A stretch of DNA of 64,000 nucleotides, from positions 434,001 through 498,000 of the forward strand of contig CP137326.1 of the NCBI GenBank assembly GCA_033182465.1, read 5' to 3'. The stretch is from Sanghuangporus weigelae. Its lineage: Eukaryota; Basidiomycota; Agaricomycetes; Hymenochaetales; Hymenochaetaceae. Of this stretch, positions 1 to 13,111 are shown one piece after another (the stretch's first letter is position 1; every line of letters starts with the position of its first letter). The notes below the pieces were generated by a model that had not been told where the DNA came from, did not search any database, and saw nothing but the letters and a program-made list of their open reading frames with translations. The position numbers and the translations under genes are program-made.

Positions 1-3000
1 TAATGTCAATGAAGGGACTGAAGATGAACGAGATGAAAACGATACTGAAGGAACAGATGCTGTCGATGAAAAGGTACGCGCTCGCTTTACTAGGGCATTT
101 TGTAGATGATTCTGAGTATAAATCCCAGGTTGTGATAGCAATATACTCACAACAGTGAGTGAGAAGCGAAAGGCTCCGTCCACGAGCTCGTGGATGCTGA
201 TCAATGCGCATATATGCAGCTTCCGGATTGGATGTGCCTATTATGATCCTGTGAAGTTGACCATGTACGTCCTGGAAGATTCCGTTGAGAGTTCGCACTA
301 CGATACCACGAGACTACGTGCGTATTTTATGTACTTCTCGTGCACATAGCTTGGTTGCTCATTTTGGGTCAGTGCTTGAGCAGATCAACCCGGACGTAGC
401 AATCACTAGTGGACGGGCAGACGAGGCTTCCATTGATCTTGTCAGAGACTTTGGTAACATCAGTCCAATCCGTACTAAGGCCTTATTTCTAATATAAACG
501 AAGTCGAAGATTCCGGTGGTGTCTTCCAGGTTAGGCCTTCAAGAGAATTCACGCCTGCGAAGGGACGCGACCGATTGTTATCTCTTCGCTTTCTCTCTGA
601 GCTGCCAGTGGACGAAACGACGGCCTCTTCGACACATACTTCAAGTGACCCGCCAAATAATGCATATGAATTCATGCGCAGGCGACGAGGCTTGACTGGT
701 GATCCATCCATGAAGAGATGGAATGCTAGTATTCGTCTCGGGAATTTCGCTTCTCTCGACGGTTCTCCGTTATGCGTAGGTGATCCTGTTTTCCCTCTTA
801 CTGAGCGTCTGGTGTAAATATGACTATGTAGATGTCAGCAATTGGTGCTCTTCTTGACCATCTCGCGAGAATTCGCGCTATGGCCGATCTGCACGATGAA
901 GGTGTGGCTGGACTCGAGATCCAGTCAATAGAATCTATCTGCCTGTCAGTTTTGCCGTTCGTAAGAACCATCCTTCTGACTTCCGAGATTGTTTAGGGAG
1001 CATTTCATGCAGATCAATGCGGATGCGTTATCGTAAGCCATTTATCCTCTGAGCGTTACATACGTGATGTAATTTTGCGCAGATCGTTGCAAGTATTTGA
1101 ATCCGAAAGTCATGCATCAGCTCATTCCGATAAAACAAAAGAAGGACTTTCGCTCTACGGTATGAATGCGCGGCCATCGTGTCTGTTTGATGACTCATGA
1201 AATTGTCTTCAGGTATCTTAAATTCAACACGCACTACGCTTGGACGTTTCTTGCTTCGTCAATGGCTACTTCGACCATCACTGTCTCTTCCTGTGATTAA
1301 CGCTCGTCACGATGCCGTAGAATGCCTCATGACACCGGAGAATATCGTCACCGCCGATGCCATGTGTGCGCATCTGAAAGGGTTGAGAAACATTCCGAGG
1401 ATTCTGAGGATGTTGAAAGTCGGGAAAGCCGGTTTGAATGAGTGGCAGGGGATCGTCAAAGTGAGTGCTCTCTGCTTCTTACCGAGTTTAACATTCGATC
1501 TTATTGCTGATGTTCCAGTTCACGTTCCACGCTTCATTACTGAGAGAAGCGCTAACAGAGCTACAGAACGTCGGCGAGGTCGATATTTTCAAGAAGGTAG
1601 CGTGCTGAAATTCCCCCGGCTCGTATGGTCGTAATTTAGTTCACGCACAGCTTATTGCAATCCTGGACGTGACGAGTTTTCGTGAAGTGGGAAACACCAT
1701 ACATGAAACGGCAAGTGTATCTATACTCCGTTCCGCTGTATACAGCTCATGGTCAATAGATTGATTGGGAAGAATCTCTTTATGCTGGACGCGTTTGTGT
1801 ACGGCCGGCCATTGACGAGGAGCTGGATAAGTGGAAACATATTTACAACGGACTCGACGGTGTTCTGGTGTGTTACGATTCTTGCTGAAGATGTTCCCAG
1901 TTGATGATGGCATGCGCTCAGTCCCATGTCGCCACACAAATCAGTGAAACTGTTCCGGCTGACTACACTAGTTCCCTGAACGTTGTCTACTTCCCTCAAC
2001 TCGGTTAGTTTCATATCCGCAGCAATGACTTCTGGACCTGAAGGTTCATGTGATACTAATAGGTTTCCTGATCTGCATCCCAATGAAAGAGGGTTGGAGT
2101 AATGCAAGCGGAATTGATGTTTTTGAAGGCTGGAGCTTCCAGGTAAGAAATCCTTCGTCAGGATCGTTGTACTCTATTCTGATAGTTTCACAGTTTTCTT
2201 CTGAGTATACTGCTCGTTTGAGGTTTCCTTGCAAGTTCTGACTCTCTTGGCCATAGGACACATGTTTACTTCAAGTCCAGTGAAATGCATGGTGGGCGAA
2301 GCCTATCAGGTTTTTTCCCGTAGTTGATTAGTTATTTTATTCAGACATGGATCGTCATATTGGAGATCTGCACCCTTCGATCGTTGGTATGCCCGACATA
2401 CTCAATGGATCAGGCGTATACTGATACCTTATAGACCGTGAAATCGAAATAATTCAAACTCTCTTGGAAAAAATTCTGCAGTTCGCTGATCCAATCTCCC
2501 AGGCATGTGACGCCTGCGCAGAGCTCGACTGTCTTCTCTCTTTTGCAGAGGCATCTCGAATGCATAATTACTGCAGGCCAACAATGACAGAGGACAACGT
2601 ACTGTATGTTCGACAGGGAAGGTGAGACGGTCCTTCCTTAGGGTTGACATGGTTATATTGTTTGTCCTGTAGACATCCGCTTCAAGAGCAGGTTGTGGAC
2701 ACGTTTGTCCCAAACGATATTCACCTGAGAAGCGGGACAAACATCGACCCGAACGCAGATGACGAAGAAGTCGAGAATGGATACCCTTCAGAAAATGCCA
2801 GGAGCATGCTGGTGCTGACTGGCGCAAATGCGTGCGGCAAGGTTTGTTAATTATAATTTAAATTCCTTTCATATCCTGACAGTAATGATTTGCTCTGCAG
2901 AGCGTCTATCTCAAACAAGTTTGTCTGCCGGAATTTCCTTGAACTGGGATTTGATCAATGCTTTCACAGGCTGCTCTAATCCAATACATGGCTCAGGTCA

Positions 3001-4357
3001 GTATTTCTTCTGTCATGCTTTCTATTTGCTGACGAAGTTATCAGATCGGATGGTGCCAAACTTTATTGGATGTTCCGTCGGTCATTACTAACGTGAAAGT
3101 TTGTCCCCAGCTTTGTCCCTGCAGAGTCAGCTACTCTGGGTATAGTAGACAAAAGTTCGACGACTACTATATTCTGCATTCTTGGAACTGATCACTGATC
3201 TTGCGGTATTCGTTTTCAGTCTTCACAAGGGTTCAAACGCGTGAAACGGTCTCTAAAGTAACTGGCTCCTTTATTCGAAAACCCATCGACTCTCTCACTT
3301 CATCGGCTCACCTTACATCTTTTCCGTCGACAGATCCAGTCTGCTTTCATGATTGACTTGAATCAAGTCTCACTCGCTGTGCGGAACTCAACGCCTCGCT
3401 CCCTAATACTTCTTGATGAATTCGGAAAAGGAACAATCTCATCAGGCTAGTAAACTATCTGTGGCTCTTCCCATTGATCCCATCTATTTAATGCCTATCT
3501 TGGAGACCTGCTGCTCAACCCCTGTCTCCTTTGGGCCGGAAAATTTTGGCTTGACACTCTAGGTCTTACATCTGACTTGAGTTCTTTATAGATGGCGCTG
3601 GTCTTCTCTGCGGTGTCCTACGCTCCTTCCTCTCACGTGGCCCAGGATGTCCCAAGGTCCTTGTTGCAACTCATTTCCACGAGATCTTTCGCGAGGATAT
3701 GCTCGATCCGGGCTTTCCGATTTCTTTTCTGCATATGCAAATCCTCCTGCCGGACCTTCCTGAATTAGAAGACGACGAAGACGCAGATGCGACTCTTGAT
3801 GAAGATAATACTGTTGAGATCGCGCGCAGGCAGCTTAGGCAGGGCGAGACTATCACGTATTTGTACAGGTATGTCTGGGAACATGGTCGGTCTCCGTTGC
3901 TTGACTCAGCGCTGATTCTGGTCTTGTATGTGCAGAGTGGCGCAGGGGCTCTCGTTGGAATCGCACGCTGCGCGTTGTGCCCAGATGTTCGGTCTGCCGC
4001 CTTCAATCGCCCGACGGGCTCAATACGTCAGGTTCGTCCCTCACTCAAGTCACTTTGTCAGTTGACTCCAAACTATAACCATAACCAAATAATAAAATCA
4101 GCAACCTATTCTCCACGCATAACATCGCCCGCCTGCTCGACGAAGAAATGAAACCCGAGGAGATTGAAGACCTTGCTCAAGCTGAAGAAGTCTGTCGACG
4201 ATTCATGGAGTGGAATCTCAGTGATGCTGCAAATGACGAAGCTTTAGACAGTGTCGAAGCGGTCAAAGCGAAGCTGGCTTGGGTGCTTGGTCGGACTGAA
4301 GATGAAGCGAAGAACGCTGAGACAGACGAAGTCGAAGAGGTTGATCAAGAACTCTAA
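1..4357 (+). CDS. MSH5: MutS homolog MSH5, meiotic recombination (5' end outside window)
   Basis: MSH5 pairs with MSH4 to form a meiotic MutS clamp that stabilises crossover intermediates; it does not repair mismatches. Many short exons are visible. N-terminal part has the MSH5-like IGCAYYDP block (about 220-260) and [16 protein letters not shown] (about 378-425). The lever/clamp region is at 1000-2560. The ATPase follows: Walker A GANACGKSVYLKQ is split by the intron ending at 2900, [14 protein letters not shown] lies near 3118-3160, Walker [12 protein letters not shown] near 3400-3434, and [11 protein letters not shown] near 3658-3690. The C-terminal helix-turn-helix region ends at the stop at 4355-4357. 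The acidic reading at the extreme left edge (frame from base 2, rich in E, D and N) suits an MSH5 N-terminus, but its join to the next exon is unresolved. Convergent with the phosphate carrier. All ATPase motifs look intact. Confidence 0.9.
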
Positions 4358-4498
4358 TCTCGCTCGAAACAGAACAAGTACTTTATTAAGCAAGAAAATG
4401 TATAGTAACTGTAGTAAATTTGCTAACGAGATAGTGAGTCTATGTGGGTCCGTAATCAATACAAATGATGAGTATCTAATAGTCTATTAGAAGTAAAT

Positions 4499-5756
4499 CT
4501 ATGAAGCAGCAGCAGTCTTCTTATGAATCTCTATACCCGGAGGAGCACCAAGCGCTGGAGTCATGGACTATCAGACCAAAATACACCACAGAGCTAATAT
4601 CATTAGACATACCGTGTTTAATGCCGTCATAAATCAAGAATTGACCAGAGACGAGTCCAGCCGTCATGATCATCCTGGGCCCTAGACCAGCAAAGAGCCC
4701 ACGGAAGCCCGCCTGGCGTGCGAGGATTATTAGCCGTGTGGCCATTGATCCTTCAGGACCGTGGCCTTTATTAATCTGAGAGGAAGTCTATATCTTTTCG
4801 TGAGGATTGTAGAACGGATTACTTACTTGACTTAGTAGGGTATCTGCAGGCTAAGAAAGTAAAGTCAGAGACGTGCAGGACGAAACCAGCATAAGATACT
4901 TTACCTGGCTGAGGATCGCTGCTGCAAATCCAGCAATAATGCCACTCCCAAGAGTCACGCCGAACATTGCGGTCGGAGAGTTCTGAACTCGTTTCTTCTT
5001 CTCTTCGGATAAAGAACGGAAAACGGCTTCGTGACAGAGCTCGTTGACAGTGAACTGTCCGATGGCGTATGGTATTTGCCTTTATTTCAGAAGATCAATC
5101 ACGAGTTCAAGATTGAAACAAATGATGGACTTGCTTGCAAATAATCGGCAGGAAGCCAGCATACATGCCTCGAAGGCCTTCTTCGCGAACAAGGCGCATA
5201 AATCCAGGAACGAGGCCAGTTGCAAATCCTCGTTGAGATACAAGACGTATGCGAGTCGCCTCAAGAGGAGTAAGAAGGATGTCCGCGAAGAATCTAGTCC
5301 AAATCAGCACCAAAAAATGGAAGACACAGTCAGCTAAATAACCTACTCTCCAGTACTCGAGGCACCTAGATAGATGGCAGTCCGATACTTCACAGCAGTC
5401 TCCTGATCACCAGCAATTGATACGAACTGCTTCTTGAAGAACTCATACCCAGCGAACTTCCCGCCACCTTGAATGAAGTACCCAACAGCAGTCGGGCCGA
5501 AGCCGGTCAGCAGCGTCGATGGTCCTTCGCTTGCAACAATCTTTCGGCCAGCTGAAAGTAGCGAGTGTCGCGCGAGTGCTGGGTCGACCTGGATGCGAGT
5601 CTTGACGACGTCGATAGGCGTCATCGCGCCGTGAGTTAGTGTTGCACATAACGCGCCCGCCGCAAAGAACTTCGAGTAGTCCCTGAACGTGAATTGCGGC
5701 ACCTGGAACGGCGCTGGGGCGGAAAGTTTCGCGTGTATCGAGGCTTTTTCAGTCAT
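4499..5756 (-). CDS. MIR1: Mitochondrial phosphate carrier (MIR1/PIC2-type)
   Basis: Inner-membrane carrier that imports inorganic phosphate into the mitochondrial matrix for ATP synthesis. Start ATG is at 5754-5756 and stop TAG at 4499-4501. Three mitochondrial-carrier repeats are visible with their PX[DE]XX[KR]-type signatures: [13 protein letters not shown] (about 5580-5620), [14 protein letters not shown] (about 5225-5275) and the more degenerate [12 protein letters not shown] (about 4770-4850). The N-terminal segment [17 protein letters not shown] is typical of the phosphate carrier rather than of other family members. The C-terminal part has [18 protein letters not shown]. Several introns interrupt the gene. 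Head-to-head with the small gene at 6098, 341 bases apart, so the two probably share a promoter region. Confidence 0.93.
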
Positions 5757-6097
5757 GTTTGTCGTCGTCGCCGTCGCCGTCGACTGTGAGTAAGTGGGAC
5801 CGATGTTGGTGGCGAAGGGTAGAGGAGAGCTGCATTGCTTTTGTGATATTATATATACTGTCGGAGTCGGGACACTGTGCGTAATCCAGGTTGAGTGTTA
5901 TTGGTCCGAGGTCAACGGCACCATAAACGCGTGATGTCATCGACAATCTCTCCTCCTAGCGGAGTTTGCATTTTAAGTCGCCGCGTATTCCTTCCCTTTT
6001 TCAGACAGCCATTTCCATATTTGGTAGCACGCCTAGCCTTTATTTCTTCCAGCCAGACGGCTTTCTGCTCAAAAACTCGACTACTATCGCAGTCAAG
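5757..6097. promoter_or_regulatory. Divergent intergenic region, phosphate carrier and 100-aa gene
   Basis: A 341-base gap between two divergent start codons. It must carry both 5' UTRs and both core promoters. A TATATATA-like stretch (ttatatatact) lies near 5850, in a plausible place for the carrier promoter. No other motif stood out. Confidence 0.4.
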
Positions 6098-6397
6098 ATG
6101 GCGCCACCGACTGCGTATGACCTGTTCGTCTCTGGGGATCTCGATCCGATCGCGATGCTGGAGCAATACGGCATGTCGGAGAAAACCAAATATGATCTCA
6201 CCACCATGGCCAGTGTCCTGGAGTCCTTCGGGGACTTTAAGGACACGGGTTACCGTCTGAAGATCCGCAAGGACCAGGCCACGGCAGTTCAAGCTATACG
6301 TTACCTTCTTGAGCAGCTTGCCATGGAACAGGCACTCGGTAAGCGGAAACGGCATGAGAGGGAAGGTAAAGGAAGGAAGAGGACTAAGACGCGGTAA
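6098..6397 (+). CDS. Small unknown protein with basic C-terminal tail
   Basis: An uninterrupted 99-residue reading frame from ATG 6098-6100 (context gtcaagATG). An in-frame ATG at 5966 is less likely because it lies in the promoter side of the divergent gap. The central part (DLFVSGDLDPIAMLEQYG, then a helix-rich stretch) looks like a folded domain; the tail is Lys/Arg-rich (GKRKRHEREGKGRKRTKTR), resembling a nuclear or nucleolar targeting signal. I do not recognise the family. The stop overlaps a splice-donor-like sequence (acgcggtaaga), so a longer spliced product joined to the next frame cannot be excluded. Function unknown. Confidence 0.5.
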   Translation: MAPPTAYDLFVSGDLDPIAMLEQYGMSEKTKYDLTTMASVLESFGDFKDTGYRLKIRKDQATAVQAIRYLLEQLAMEQALGKRKRHEREGKGRKRTKTR

Positions 6398-6447
6398 GAC
6401 TCGTTACTCCAGAACTCGTAAGGGAGACTCATATTGCCGAAATAAGC

Positions 6448-6846
6448 ATGACTGCTACTGCTGAGTCGACGACAGCCGAGCCAGCCGATCGGAAAGTACG
6501 TATTGCGAAGGAGTTTGACTCCTGTGGCAAGATGAGCATCAGGCAGGACGTTCTCGACGGCGCCGGAGCTCTACTGCTTATGTCTATTGGCTCCAACTTA
6601 AATGTTGCACAAAAGAAGACATCGGCGAATGTGAATGTGAAGGTTGGTGAAGCTCGGTCCGGTGACGACGCTCAGGATGAATCTGGTGAGAACGGTATGT
6701 TGTCTATCTTCTATACTGATTACACTTCCCGTCAACTTATACGACGCCCTTATTAAGTAGAGGTTGGTAAGCTTGCTGAGTCTTCTATGGGAGCCTCGAA
6801 GCCCGCGGCAAGATCCGGCGTCCGCTCTCAGGATGATAAGGATTGA
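6448..6846 (+). CDS. Small unknown Ala/Ser/Glu-rich protein, probably two exons
   Basis: ATG at 6448 opens a frame of about 85 residues ending at a donor-like site (gagaacg|gtatgt, about 6695). An acceptor (ttaagtag) near 6762 gives an in-frame second exon that ends in SQDDKD and a TGA at 6846. The predicted protein is about 110 residues, hydrophilic and low in complexity (MTATAESTTAEPADRK...), with no recognised domain or signal peptide. It could instead be the 3' part of the gene at 6098. No function is suggested. Confidence 0.3.
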
Positions 6847-6848
6847 TA

Positions 6849-7585
6849 AGAGTTAGTCCAGGAAGGTCGGAATCTCTTGCCTCGGAGATGACAAGGCTGA
6901 GCTCAAAAGGCTCTTAAGTCTCCTGCTCACCCAAGAGCAAGGATACAACGACTTCAAAGACAAAAGAAACAACTTCTCAATTTATTAGGTCTGGTAAAGT
7001 TCCTTTTTGAGTTGATCTTCTTTATAAAGTGCTTGGATATGAATAAGACCTTCGTTCTTATTTGTTTTGTTGATGCTCTGCTCTTTGCTGCTCGCCCACT
7101 CTTGCTTTCGACTTCGCTTTCTTGTGCTATCAAGGCTGCTTTGAGTTCCGGATTCGTTCTTTATATGTAGTTTGATATCTTCTTTCAATTTATTTGTTAC
7201 CAAAAAGTCTTTATTTGACTCTGTAATTTTCGTTCATGGATTGCGCCACTTAATTGTTTACAATTGCCAAAAGCAGTCTCCACACTCCTTCAACCCATTC
7301 GTCATCTGCAAAAACACCTTTCGACTTAGAATTTATTACTAGTTATCAGAATGAAGAGGATATATGTATGCATGTTGTGATGTAGTACAAGATATGCATT
7401 GGCATAGGGGCGTCAGTGTCTCTTGATTGTTTAGTGTACAATGAATCCAGTCCGGTGTGAATGAAAAAAAGAAAGCTAAACTCCGGGAGCGTGAAAGCAA
7501 GAAAAAATCCGTGAACACCACAATGAACCAGTGAAAGAATCGTAACCATTCAATAAGTAATTCATCTCCAGCCTGTCTGGGTATT
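6849..7585. other. AT-rich stretch with one unexplained minus-strand frame
   Basis: A 737-base gap between a small unknown gene and the 3' end of Rictor. It is clearly more AT-rich than its surroundings. Its only notable content is a minus-strand frame at 6985-7203, lysine- and glutamine-rich, which reads like a charged helical peptide (EDIKLHIKNESGTQSSLD then KQEWASSKEQSINKTNKNEG). No usable start codon or splice partner was found. The part next to 7586 is probably the Rictor 3' UTR. Confidence 0.4.
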
Positions 7586-10500
7586 TCATAAATCCTCATC
7601 ATCAGACTCTGTCGTCGGTTTGACGAACATCCTGAAGCTGCTCGTGCTCATCCCCCTCTTTCGAGCCGGCCGAGAATCGCGGTATCCATTCTCCTGCAAC
7701 TTCGTCAGGACATCCATACTCTCGTCTTCCTTCTTCTGTCCGTCCTCATCCTGGTCGATACCATCGAATCCTGAGATCCTCTTCGCAGGCAAGAGGCTCA
7801 CGGGACGTTCCGTGGGAGGCTTCACCTGCGCCTCGTCATCCGATGAGTCCATACTCTCACTATCGTCACTCTCCGTGGTGTTTTGCCCGCGGACAGGACG
7901 CCCAAACACGCTGACGCGTGGTTGTAGGCGCGTTCGAATATTGTTGGGTGATATTGTTGCGCCTGTATCTGCGAGTGCTTTGGAATAGGCTGTGAGAGTG
8001 CGAACAGTGCCGACGTCGAGAGGCACGTCGAATAATTCAAGAATGTATCGTCGGACGGGCAGTCGGAAGCGTTGCGTTGATATCATGTGCAATACGCGAT
8101 AGTACAGAGAAGGGGACGAGAAGACGTGTCGGAATTCGGATTTTGATTTCATCCTAGAGAAAGCGTCAGTTCGTATCCAAATAAAGACAAGGTGAAAGAC
8201 CCTACTTCGCTAGTGAACGAGATGCAGCGTTCGCAATGACAGTATTTGAGAGATTTCCGATCGAGGTGAGGACGTCTACTTCCTCTTGTGAAGTCAATGG
8301 AACGAGTTCTGTACGTTTTCTGGATGGCTCAGGTTCAGTCCACGGAGGAATCTGCGATGGCAGGTCAAGCAGAGCAAAATCAAAGGTGCAGAAGACACCT
8401 ACAGCAACAAATTTTTCGATGTCGGCGGGGATGCAAAGGCCGGTTGGAGCTCCAAGAGGAGATAACGTCGCTTCCCATCCGTAATCGTCTAAGATTTCGG
8501 CACCTTGAGCCGTGGAGGAAATAAGTCCAAGAGCGAAGAAGCACGTTCTGGATATAGCTGTCAGAATCGGACAGATCATAGGAATCTCAAATAACCACAC
8601 CCTCTTAGAGACAGTATGGGTGAAGTCTCCGCGGCTTCGATCAAGATTGGGATGATATCTTCCTCTTCCAAGAAACGCAATCCGCCTTCGCCTATTGCAA
8701 CATTGCCCTGTACAGTGAAGGCGAACGTCAAAAGAATCTTCAATGGTCCGGAAGACAAAGCTTACAACAGCCCAGAGGACGCTCTTCAGCCGGAAGATGA
8801 TCTCGATGTCATCATTCTCCAGAGCATGCTGACGGATGAATTGTGCAAACTCTGCGAAGTGGCCCTTTTCATGAAGAACTTGACAACCAAGATCAGTTTT
8901 TGCCAGTTCGCCATAGAAATGCGGGGGAATCGGTCTTTCAGCATGTCTGCGCGGTATCCGAGATGTGTTAATTCCAGGCACGTTCAAGAAAGATCAGGAC
9001 ATACTCGATAACGTCCTCTGAGTGATTGAGGAGTTCTCGTGAGAGGTAGACTTCGACCTCGATGACATAATCAAAATTCCGCTCCTACGGTTTCCAAGAC
9101 TTCAGCGGACTGCACGAGAATCCAGGCAGAGCGAACTCACGTGCAACCAGGCGTCCATTTCCCGCTCAATAAAACCAACCTCGTACAAGTAGCGAAACCC
9201 AAGAGGCGTGGACATGAACCTAGTTCGGCCCAAACACGCTAAGGATGGTCTCTAAACTCCTTCGACTGCAAATACTCACTTGTAAAGAAGTGCGTTTGCG
9301 ACTTCACCGAGATGCTCTAGAGTTGGTTGCATATCTACGACTATCCTCAGCACATCCTGCGATTCGCATGCTTCTTCAAGAAGTTGCACCGCCAACTCGC
9401 AAACATTTCTATCGGGATCATACAGTTGCGTCAGAAGTAGACGAAGCATCCATGCATTCGCGTTCGGACTGGCTTGGATCAATTTCCCGAGGTGCCTTGT
9501 CGCGAAAAGTCGTATATGCTAGGGAAAGATCAATATGGATAGTCAAACTATTAGTTCTTTCTAAATGAAGTACCTTATAGCTCGACGTCAAGGCTTTGGA
9601 GAGCACGATGCGAGGATGACCATCACTGCGCATAAAGGTAAATAACATCTGAAGAAAGGTAGAGAAGTATAACGAACTTCGTGTAATCAATATTCTCAAT
9701 GATGCTCTTTATCAAATCCTCGCGGCTACGCAATTCACTCATGCGATAAAAGCATGTGAAAACCTTGTGCTTCTCCAAAAGCCTGAAAGAGCGTCAGCAA
9801 CTGACCCCATCAAGTACCATGCTCGGACGTACTCAAGGCCGTCTTTGTGTTTGCTAAGCGTTCCGAGCATTTCAAGGTAACCTGCAGTTAATGTCTCTTC
9901 AATCCGCTTCTTCGAGAAGATAGGATCGAAATCAGGTGCTGCATTCGGTCCATAGAGCTATCATGTTATAAGTACAATCGTAAAAGCCATAATGAATAGG
10001 TAACTTACGGGATCCAACTGCCTAAACCCCTTCACTATCTGTGGTAGGAACTCGTCATCCGTTGCCAGATACCGCACACCGTCAGGATTAGCCATGAGCG
10101 TCGTCAATAAGGTACATCCCAGTTTCACCCATTTCAAATTTGTCTACACGGATATAAAAATCAATAAGTACCAAGTAAGAGTAGGTAACGAGATACTGAC
10201 CTTGGGCTTCTTGGGAATATCCGAGAAGCGACGGCATTCCGGGTGAAAAAAAGTCATGAGTCGTTTCACAAACTTAGACACTTTGATGGCTTCTTCGAGA
10301 CGCTTTGGATTGAGCAACGGGCCTTCTATGAGCTCAAGCAGAACTTCGTAATTCCACTTCGTGTAGTCCCTCGTTAACATGACTTGCGTGTCGATGATGG
10401 ATGACTGGAACGTCTTGTCGTCCATCTGCATCGCAAGCTTTATTCTGACTTGCTCGACCTGACGCTGTCCGCGACGGACGGGGTCTTCCACAGAGTTCGC

Positions 10501-13111
10501 TCTATATGTGATGTTAGTTTCGTCACAAGCAACCAGAATAACTAAAACTGGCCTTTGCCTTGAATCCCTGAGAGGAACCGTAGGTTGTAATCTTGACCGA
10601 TGTCGGTTGAAGCTGTCAATAGCAGCCAAGGCGGTTGTGCCGACAATACGATGCTCAGCATCTGTATAGTCAGCAGAAAGAGAGAAAATTCGCGGAATGG
10701 TCTACAGATTCGTTCCTCATTACTACCTAATAACTTGGAGTGCATCGAAAATGTGTGCTCACCTGTAGCTGTGACGCGAGACCTAACGGCAGCACGTTAT
10801 TCGCAATCTCCAGTACTTCTCCGATTAACAGAGTCGCTTTTCGTGACAAACTTGAACCTAACGTCGTTTCTTCTAACATCGAGACCAAGGCCTGTATATC
10901 GAAAAAAGCGCCATAGGTTTTTAGAACATTCGAGTTGGGAAGGTGCCACTTACATCAATCAGTCCCGCTTTTGTAAGGATAGCTGTCAATAGAGCTAGAT
11001 ACTGGTCTGCAAGTCGTAGCTTGTCAACTGTTTTTACTGGAGCTTCCTTCGCCTTTGAGGGATGCGATGCTGGTCCATGTCGCCTATACACTACAGAAAT
11101 CGATGAACATCAGAATAGATCTGACACTCTAGACTTAAGTCAAACTTGCTCGTTAATCGCCTTCCATCGATGAATGTTTGAAACCATTCAGGCGTCTTGA
11201 TATTTAAAAGTTCGAAGAACATATCAAGAATGATTTCCTACAAAGAACTAATGTTGACCATCTTCACGGCAAACCTATATGAATTTGCTTACCCTCGTTT
11301 CGAGCGACGGTATTCGCAGGGTATCGATTAAAGTCCGAATGGCTAGCATATCATCCAAGCAGAGATACATCAGACCTACGACAGTCTTGTCAGACACAAC
11401 ATTGATGCAGATTACAAATCGAGAACGCACCGCTCCAGCTTCGAAGGATAGTACAGACGACCTTCGAAGTGCTTTGCATGCGCTCGGCATGGCCAGCTCC
11501 TTTCCCATAAGCGTCCGTTATCCCAGAAAGTGCGACCTATCGCGAATAATTCAGACGTACAAAGCTGTAGCGAAACACGATTAGTTACCTCTAAATCTGT
11601 TCCAGGATGCATGTATGCTCTGGTTTTGGGTCCATCGATAAGGTACAAGAAGGCAGTGGCCAGTAATGGAATAAGTTCTACAGGGCCCTCAGACAAGGCT
11701 TGAAAGAGTACACGCGTGCCATCCGTCCACGCCATCAGGTCAACATCAATCAGCACTTTTAAAGAGGCATCAATTGCTGGTAAGTCTGATGAATCAATCA
11801 GAGAAACAGATGGAAGCCACGCACAGATCTCCACGAGTGTTTCACAGCAAATTTGGCGAAGAGGATCCTCTGGGTGTTCTGCAATAGCGATCAGAGCACG
11901 CATCACCGGTTCTGATAGTGGTACTCGGCCAAGGCCCGCAAACATGTGCGTCCCGCGTCGGTCAGAGCCCAGGTCAATGATAGCACGGATGAACTTGAGT
12001 GCCTGCTCGCGTTCAGCAGCGTACTTGTTGTCCCGTGAAAGCGACTTGACGATGTACCAATCGAGGGGGTGCTCAAGAAGTCTTTCGACGGACTCCTGGT
12101 CGTATATTGCATGTCTGAGCAACCGATAGGCTATTGCGCGCGCTCTACTGGATGCATGGTCTGCAAGAGAAGGGACTGCGCTTGTGACGAGCTCTTCTAT
12201 GCTCATTTCGTAGCGTACACGGAAGTTGCGCTGCAAGACAGTGATCAAGCGGTCCATCGATTCCACGCGTGCCTTCTCTAGGTCCGCTTCGGTTGCTGGA
12301 GGGGCAGGACCTGCAGATGAAGAAGCTAACGTAGGCGATACGGTGTTTCGAGCATACGAGAGCAAAGTCCTCAGCAGGGTCGTCGCCTGTTGCTTCGCTG
12401 TCCGGTAGTCCTCTGCAGCCGAGATTAACACTCATAAAATGTGCTCTCCGACAGAACAGACTTACCTGTATCGCCTTTTTGACCTAATTGTGAAGCATCA
12501 AGCCTTCGTTTCCCTGTAACCGGCGATTGTATACGCGCCTTGCGTCTCGACATTACTATTGAAAAATGAGCCTCTCCTCGTTTGAAGGACGATAGTACAC
12601 TTACTCGCGTCCATCGCCTTGTTGATCGCATCCATCCTGTTCTCCGCTTGTTCAAGTTCAAGCTCAACGCGCTTCCTTACGATATCCTACAACCCAGATA
12701 ACGTCATTAGAAAGCAACCAGAACGAGTCGAAGAGGAAGACGTGCATTCATTTCCATCTTCAAGAAGTTCACAGCACCCTCCTTCAGCCTCGTCGCCTTC
12801 TCAAGCATATCACGCAATGTCTCCATCTGGTCCGTGCATTCCCTCCCATCCAACTCCGGGAACGATATCTCAATCCCGCTCCCGTTAGCATCGGCATTAG
12901 ACCCGGGTCGATCAACTAGTGTCATATTCGAGGGACGCGTAGACAAGGTCCGAGAATTGCCATCAACAGTCACCCAAGAAGATCCATTCGACGGTGCTAC
13001 AGTCGAGCTCGCAGAGAGTGCGATGTCGTTTGATAGTCCGCCGTCCAACGAGGGACGTGGGACTACCAATCCCCCACCCCCGCCCCCACCATCAGTCGTG
13101 TTACCCGGCAT
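7586..13111 (-). CDS. AVO3: TORC2 subunit Rictor/Avo3/Ste16
   Basis: Large scaffold subunit of target-of-rapamycin complex 2, which controls actin polarity, sphingolipid synthesis and AGC kinases such as Ypk1. Start ATG is 13109-13111 and the stop lies just before 7589. The N-terminus has a poly-Gly run (encoded near 13071-13090), then a heptad-rich segment DIVRKRVELELEQAENRMD. The Rictor N-terminal repeat block follows, with the hallmark YIVKSLSRDNKYAAEREQAL (about 12000-12060), and HPEDPLRQICCETLVEICAW near 11815-11880. The middle region has HIRLFATRHLGKLIQ and YDPDRNVCELAVQLLEEACE near 9350-9520. RLKSVLWAVGNI-type sequence lies near 8780-8800, and RGTCFFALGLISSTAQG near 8500-8560. The C-terminal domain has RFRHVFSSPSLYYRVLHMIS. 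At least a dozen introns. The acidic, Ser-rich tail ends ESDDEDL. Confidence 0.93.

Noticed and set aside
13061-13095. C-rich run ccccacccccgccccc
   Set aside because: It encodes the poly-Gly run at the Rictor N-terminus on the minus strand, not a separate element.
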